Below, piece after piece: positions 5,207 through 8,022 of a stretch of 8,022 bases of DNA. Positions within the stretch are counted from its first letter, which is position 1. Each line of letters starts with the position of its first letter. The stretch covers positions 1-8,022 of the forward strand of contig CAZJOD010000168.1 of NCBI GenBank assembly GCA_964547525.1, written 5' to 3'. The notes under the pieces are model-generated. The model did not search any database and was not told the origin of the DNA. It worked only from the letters and a program-made list of their open reading frames with translations. Both the position numbers and the translations under genes were made by a program. Source of the stretch: CAZJOD01 sp964547525. Lineage in GTDB: Bacteria > Bacillota > Clostridia > JAAYHZ01.

Positions 5207-7183
5207 TTACAATATGTGTTCTGTCCGTTCAATAACAGTTTTTTTTAGTTCAGGTGATAAACGATTAAAATATTCAGTATATCCACCTACTCGTACCATG
5301 AGATTCTCGTGTTTTTCGGGGTGTTCCAATGCAGCTATCATTTCATCTTTCGATATGCAGTTAACTTGAATTTGCATTCCTCCTAGTTTAAAATACCCCG
5401 TTACCAACGGCTTTAGTGCCGGTTTTATATGTGCTTTATTTAATCTCAAGTTTAAGACAGGTGTGCCTAAAGCTAATGACTGAGCCAGTTTAGAAGCGCT
5501 ATTCAATAGAGCGGTAGGGCCCTTTGTGTCTTTATTATGGACCGGTCCGATAGAGTCACATAAAGGTTCTCCTTTTTTTCGTCCGTCGGGTGTTGCACCG
5601 ACATTTTTGCCGGCATCGGCATATGTAACGAATTGAATTGAAGAGGGTAAAAATGCCTCACCCAAATATGGCTTTTCCTGGTCAAATGCTTTAAATATTT
5701 TTGCGGATAAATCAGTCGCCAATTCATCCGCTGTACTATCGTCAACGCCATAGCAAGGACATTGTTTCAATTCATATGATAATGACTCATAATCGGTTGA
5801 GAGCTTCAGCATTAATTCCGCCGGTGTAAATGTCTTTTTATCAAAAACTAAAGTTTTGATAAAAAGTAAAGAATCAATAACATTTATAAGACCGGCTACA
5901 TTAATAACACTCCAGTAGTAGCGTGCTCCACCTGCATTAAAATCGGTTTCTTTATCAATGCAGTCATCTATAAACAAAGTTCTTACAGGTTGAGGTTTAA
6001 AATCCGCTCTTTTTTTTCTATACTCGTTAACATCATTCAATACCGTTAAAATAACCGAGTAAACCTGATTCACAAAACCTTCATAAAAGTCTGTGAAATC
6101 AGCTGCACAATGCAGGTAGCTTTGCATGTATTCATAAAATATTAAAGCCAAATTAATACCGGCATCTAAAGAGCCTACGTTTGATACTCCGGCCAGCATG
6201 GTTTCGGTACAGCCGCCACCGCAAAACTTCAATAAATCTTCTTTTTGTATAAACGGAAATTTTTCCGATAATGCTTTCTGATATTTTACTTCATTATAAA
6301 ATGACGGCTGACCGCACCCGGAAACTATTGCTTCGGTAGCGGCATCCCATATCTCGTCAGGCATATTATCTGTAACCCTTAACTCCAAACTTGGTCGTCG
6401 CATACCTGTTATAGCTTTTAAGCATTGAATGGTAAGAGAATTGTAGTAAGGACCTAACGCACCTGTCCATCCGTTATTGCAATCAACATTACTAAAAAAT
6501 TCACGCAAAATAGGAGTTATGTCTTCACCATTATAATAAGATATTAAGTCCGCATCCAAACGTCCCGGATTATCACATCCGTCCAGATAAAAAATCAAAT
6601 TCCAACACACAATAGCATCATATAGATTGCTTGCCGGTTGGAAAGGTACCCTTTCTAGGGCTGATATAAGTTCTGATTTCGCTCCTGCATTTTTTAAGTA
6701 TTCCATTATTCGGGTATGATAGGCACGAATACCTTGTATTAACTCCATTAAACCGTCTTTCAAGTCGGGTTTGCCAATCTTGTTTATTCTGTCTATATAC
6801 GAATTGAGACCTTCTTTTATTATACGGCCGTAATTAGGTATTGAGTGAGTGTATCCCGCTCCGCCTACAGTATGCGGACCGGAAATGCTAAAGTTTGGGA
6901 TGGATTCTTTTATTATTTGGGAAGCTCTTTCGCTTTTTTGAGAAAGTCTGTTAAAATCTATTCCGATTGTAAAAGAATAATTAGGATAAACGGTATATCT
7001 GTCCCGATCTCGTAATCCCGAGGGATATAAAAGTTGGTCGAAATATTCTCCTAGAGAACAATTTTCCCAATACCTGCGCTGAGCTCTGGCATATCTAAAA
7101 AACAGGCTCATATGTGGTTCCTCAAAAAAACCTGCCGCATAGGGTTCGTTTATGTTATAAAATAATGTAGATAAGTTTGACAT
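5207..7183 (-). CDS. Compact glycyl radical enzyme (pyruvate formate-lyase-like family), substrate unknown
   Basis: Glycyl radical enzymes are oxygen-sensitive cytoplasmic enzymes that use a backbone Gly radical and a Cys thiyl radical for dehydration, C-C, C-N or C-S cleavage. Both centres are intact: Cys325 in FCGGGCTETM (320-329), with E327 as probable base, and Gly634 in VRVGGYTEYF (630-639). Other family blocks are SIPNYGRIIKEGL (114-126), RVPFQPASNLYDA (178-190), DNPGRLDADL (204-213), FNAGGARYYW (415-424), ATPDGRKKGEPL (530-541), GPTALLNSASKL (555-566) and VIERTEHIL at the end. A GCxE site, not Cys-Cys, excludes classical pyruvate formate-lyase and places it with dehydratases and lyases such as glycerol dehydratase or CutC. 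D340 may equal Asp447 of glycerol dehydratase. At 658 aa it is shorter than the usual 780-850, mainly before the Cys. The radical-SAM activase it needs is not in the window. GGAG (7195-7192) lies eight bases before the ATG. Confidence 0.93.
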   Translation of the reverse strand: MSNLSTLFYNINEPYAAGFFEEPHMSLFFRYARAQRRYWENCSLGEYFDQLLYPSGLRDRDRYTVYPNYSFTIGIDFNRLSQKSERASQIIKESIPNFSISGPHTVGGAGYTHSIPNYGRIIKEGLNSYIDRINKIGKPDLKDGLMELIQGIRAYHTRIMEYLKNAGAKSELISALERVPFQPASNLYDAIVCWNLIFYLDGCDNPGRLDADLISYYNGEDITPILREFFSNVDCNNGWTGALGPYYNSLTIQCLKAITGMRRPSLELRVTDNMPDEIWDAATEAIVSGCGQPSFYNEVKYQKALSEKFPFIQKEDLLKFCGGGCTETMLAGVSNVGSLDAGINLALIFYEYMQSYLHCAADFTDFYEGFVNQVYSVILTVLNDVNEYRKKRADFKPQPVRTLFIDDCIDKETDFNAGGARYYWSVINVAGLINVIDSLLFIKTLVFDKKTFTPAELMLKLSTDYESLSYELKQCPCYGVDDSTADELATDLSAKIFKAFDQEKPYLGEAFLPSSIQFVTYADAGKNVGATPDGRKKGEPLCDSIGPVHNKDTKGPTALLNSASKLAQSLALGTPVLNLRLNKAHIKPALKPLVTGYFKLGGMQIQVNCISKDEMIAALEHPEKHENLMVRVGGYTEYFNRLSPELKKTVIERTEHIL

Positions 7184-7291
7184 ATATAATACTCCGTATT
7201 AGTAATATATTGTTCCGGTTACTGTTATAATTCTTATAAAAATAAAAAATGAATTAGCATCAAATTTACAGCAAAATTTTTTTATATAGGC

Positions 7292-7825
7292 TCATTTTTT
7301 ATTATGATATGAATTTTCTACGCTGTCATCATAATCGTAAAGATCCGTTGACGCTTTGGTTTCATTTAGCATCTTGCCATTAACTCGTCTTGTCATATTT
7401 TTCTTTTTCTTATTAACAGCTATAATAACTAAAAGACCTGTTGCAATTAAAACAATTTGACCGATATTTGGTTTTACATCGTTTTCAAGAGCATTTAAAA
7501 AAGGGGCAAAAGTGAAATAAAAAATGGTTTTTTCAACAGCTATTCCGATGTCTCCACTCCTTCTTACGGTATGACCGGAAAAAACTTGACCTGTATCATC
7601 TTTAAATGTATAATCAATCGACCATTCATATCTTTTGGAAGGGGGGTAATTATCATTAGAACCGCCAACCCGTCGTACAGATACGTCGGCGGTGGTGCTT
7701 TCACCAAAAAAATATAATGTAATGTTTAATACCGCCAAGAAAATTAAAGATATGCCAACCGTTGTAATCACTATACGCCAAAAAGGACCTGAGTTTTCTT
7801 TTTTTCGGATTTGTTTCTTTGCCAT
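7292..7825 (-). CDS. Two-membrane-segment protein, DUF3592-like
   Basis: The 177-aa protein has a basic cytoplasmic start (MAKKQIRKKE), membrane segments at about 17-40 and 121-138, and between them a ~75-residue beta-rich domain that should lie outside the membrane. That domain (TADVSVRR, 45-52; YEWSIDYTFKDDTGQVFSGHTV, 66-87; then FYFTFAPFLN, 102-111) resembles DUF3592, a family of unknown function; the match is by eye and moderate. The tail is charged and cytoplasmic (KKKKNMTRR, then DLYDYDDSVE). I chose ATG 7825-7823 because AAAGAGGT (7840-7833) sits seven bases upstream; a GTG at 7834 would overlap that site. The glycyl radical gene follows 107 bases later on the same strand without a clear terminator, so read-through is possible but a functional link is unproven. 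Confidence 0.75.
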   Translation of the reverse strand: MAKKQIRKKENSGPFWRIVITTVGISLIFLAVLNITLYFFGESTTADVSVRRVGGSNDNYPPSKRYEWSIDYTFKDDTGQVFSGHTVRRSGDIGIAVEKTIFYFTFAPFLNALENDVKPNIGQIVLIATGLLVIIAVNKKKKNMTRRVNGKMLNETKASTDLYDYDDSVENSYHNKK

Positions 7826-7846
7826 ACCTACCACCTCTTTAATACC

Positions 7847-7875
7847 ATTATACTACAATATATATATTTGATGAA
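7847..7875 (-). promoter_or_regulatory. Candidate promoter for the DUF3592-like gene
   Basis: On the minus strand a perfect TATAAT (7852-7847) stands 17 bases after TTCATC (7875-7870), which matches TTGACA at only three of six positions. Transcription would begin near 7840, right at the Shine-Dalgarno sequence, giving a leader of about 15 bases. That is unusually short, so the call is tentative. Confidence 0.35.
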
Positions 7876-8022
7876 ATGTTAAAAATTTTTATTGTGTAAA
7901 AATCTAATAATTTTTATGATAAATTCTAACAAAATACATTATTCATTGTACAAATTTCTTGTAGGTTATGAATTTTGTAATTTTAAACAGATTACGGGAC
8001 AAAATAGAAGTATGTCAAAACT

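Noticed and set aside
5207..7183. Naming the large minus-strand gene pflB (pyruvate formate-lyase)
   Set aside because: The active site is GCTE with a single catalytic Cys, not the adjacent Cys-Cys pair, and the protein is about 100 residues shorter than PflB.
7876..8022. Possible start of a further gene at ATG 8012 at the right edge
   Set aside because: Only three codons are visible and no convincing Shine-Dalgarno sequence or promoter precedes it; the stretch otherwise holds AT-rich DNA without recognisable features.

Overview
The window is AT-rich (intergenic stretches strongly so). Most starts have a purine-rich Shine-Dalgarno sequence of the AGGGAG/GGAG type. Together with a glycyl radical enzyme, a GTP-type PEP carboxykinase and a YhhM-like DUF2500 protein, this points to a strictly anaerobic, low-GC Firmicute, most likely a clostridium. 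That placement is inference from composition and gene families; no taxonomic marker gene is present.

Layout: (1) 1-483, minus strand, the N-terminal 161 codons of GTP-dependent phosphoenolpyruvate carboxykinase (pckG), cut by the window edge. (2) 484-1190, a 707-base AT-rich divergent intergenic region with a 9-bp-stem inverted repeat, a small palindrome and a likely promoter for the genes to its right. (3) 1191-3619, plus strand, a tight three-gene unit: a D-Ala-D-Ala-ligase-like ATP-grasp ligase, a GNAT acetyltransferase and an EamA/DMT-family membrane transporter. (4) 3697-4602, plus, a ribokinase-like PfkB sugar kinase behind its own extended -10 promoter. (5) 4783-5178, plus, a small membrane-anchored DUF2500 protein with a very histidine-rich loop, behind the best promoter in the window. 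(6) 5207-7183, minus, a compact (658 aa) glycyl radical enzyme with intact catalytic Cys and glycyl-radical motifs but no activating enzyme beside it. (7) 7292-7825, minus, a two-membrane-segment protein resembling DUF3592. (8) 7826-8022, upstream DNA without a recognisable gene.

Two items could be undescribed biology. The first is the ligase + acetyltransferase + exporter unit, whose arrangement suggests making, modifying and moving a small amino-acid or dipeptide-like compound; the ligase lacks the N-terminal Ddl substrate motif and has Trp where DdlB has Tyr216. The second is the glycyl radical enzyme, which has the GCxE-type active site of the dehydratase/lyase branch, not the Cys-Cys of pyruvate formate-lyase, and is about 110 residues shorter before the catalytic Cys than glycerol dehydratase. 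Its substrate cannot be assigned from sequence. No mobile element, CRISPR array, tRNA or rRNA was seen.
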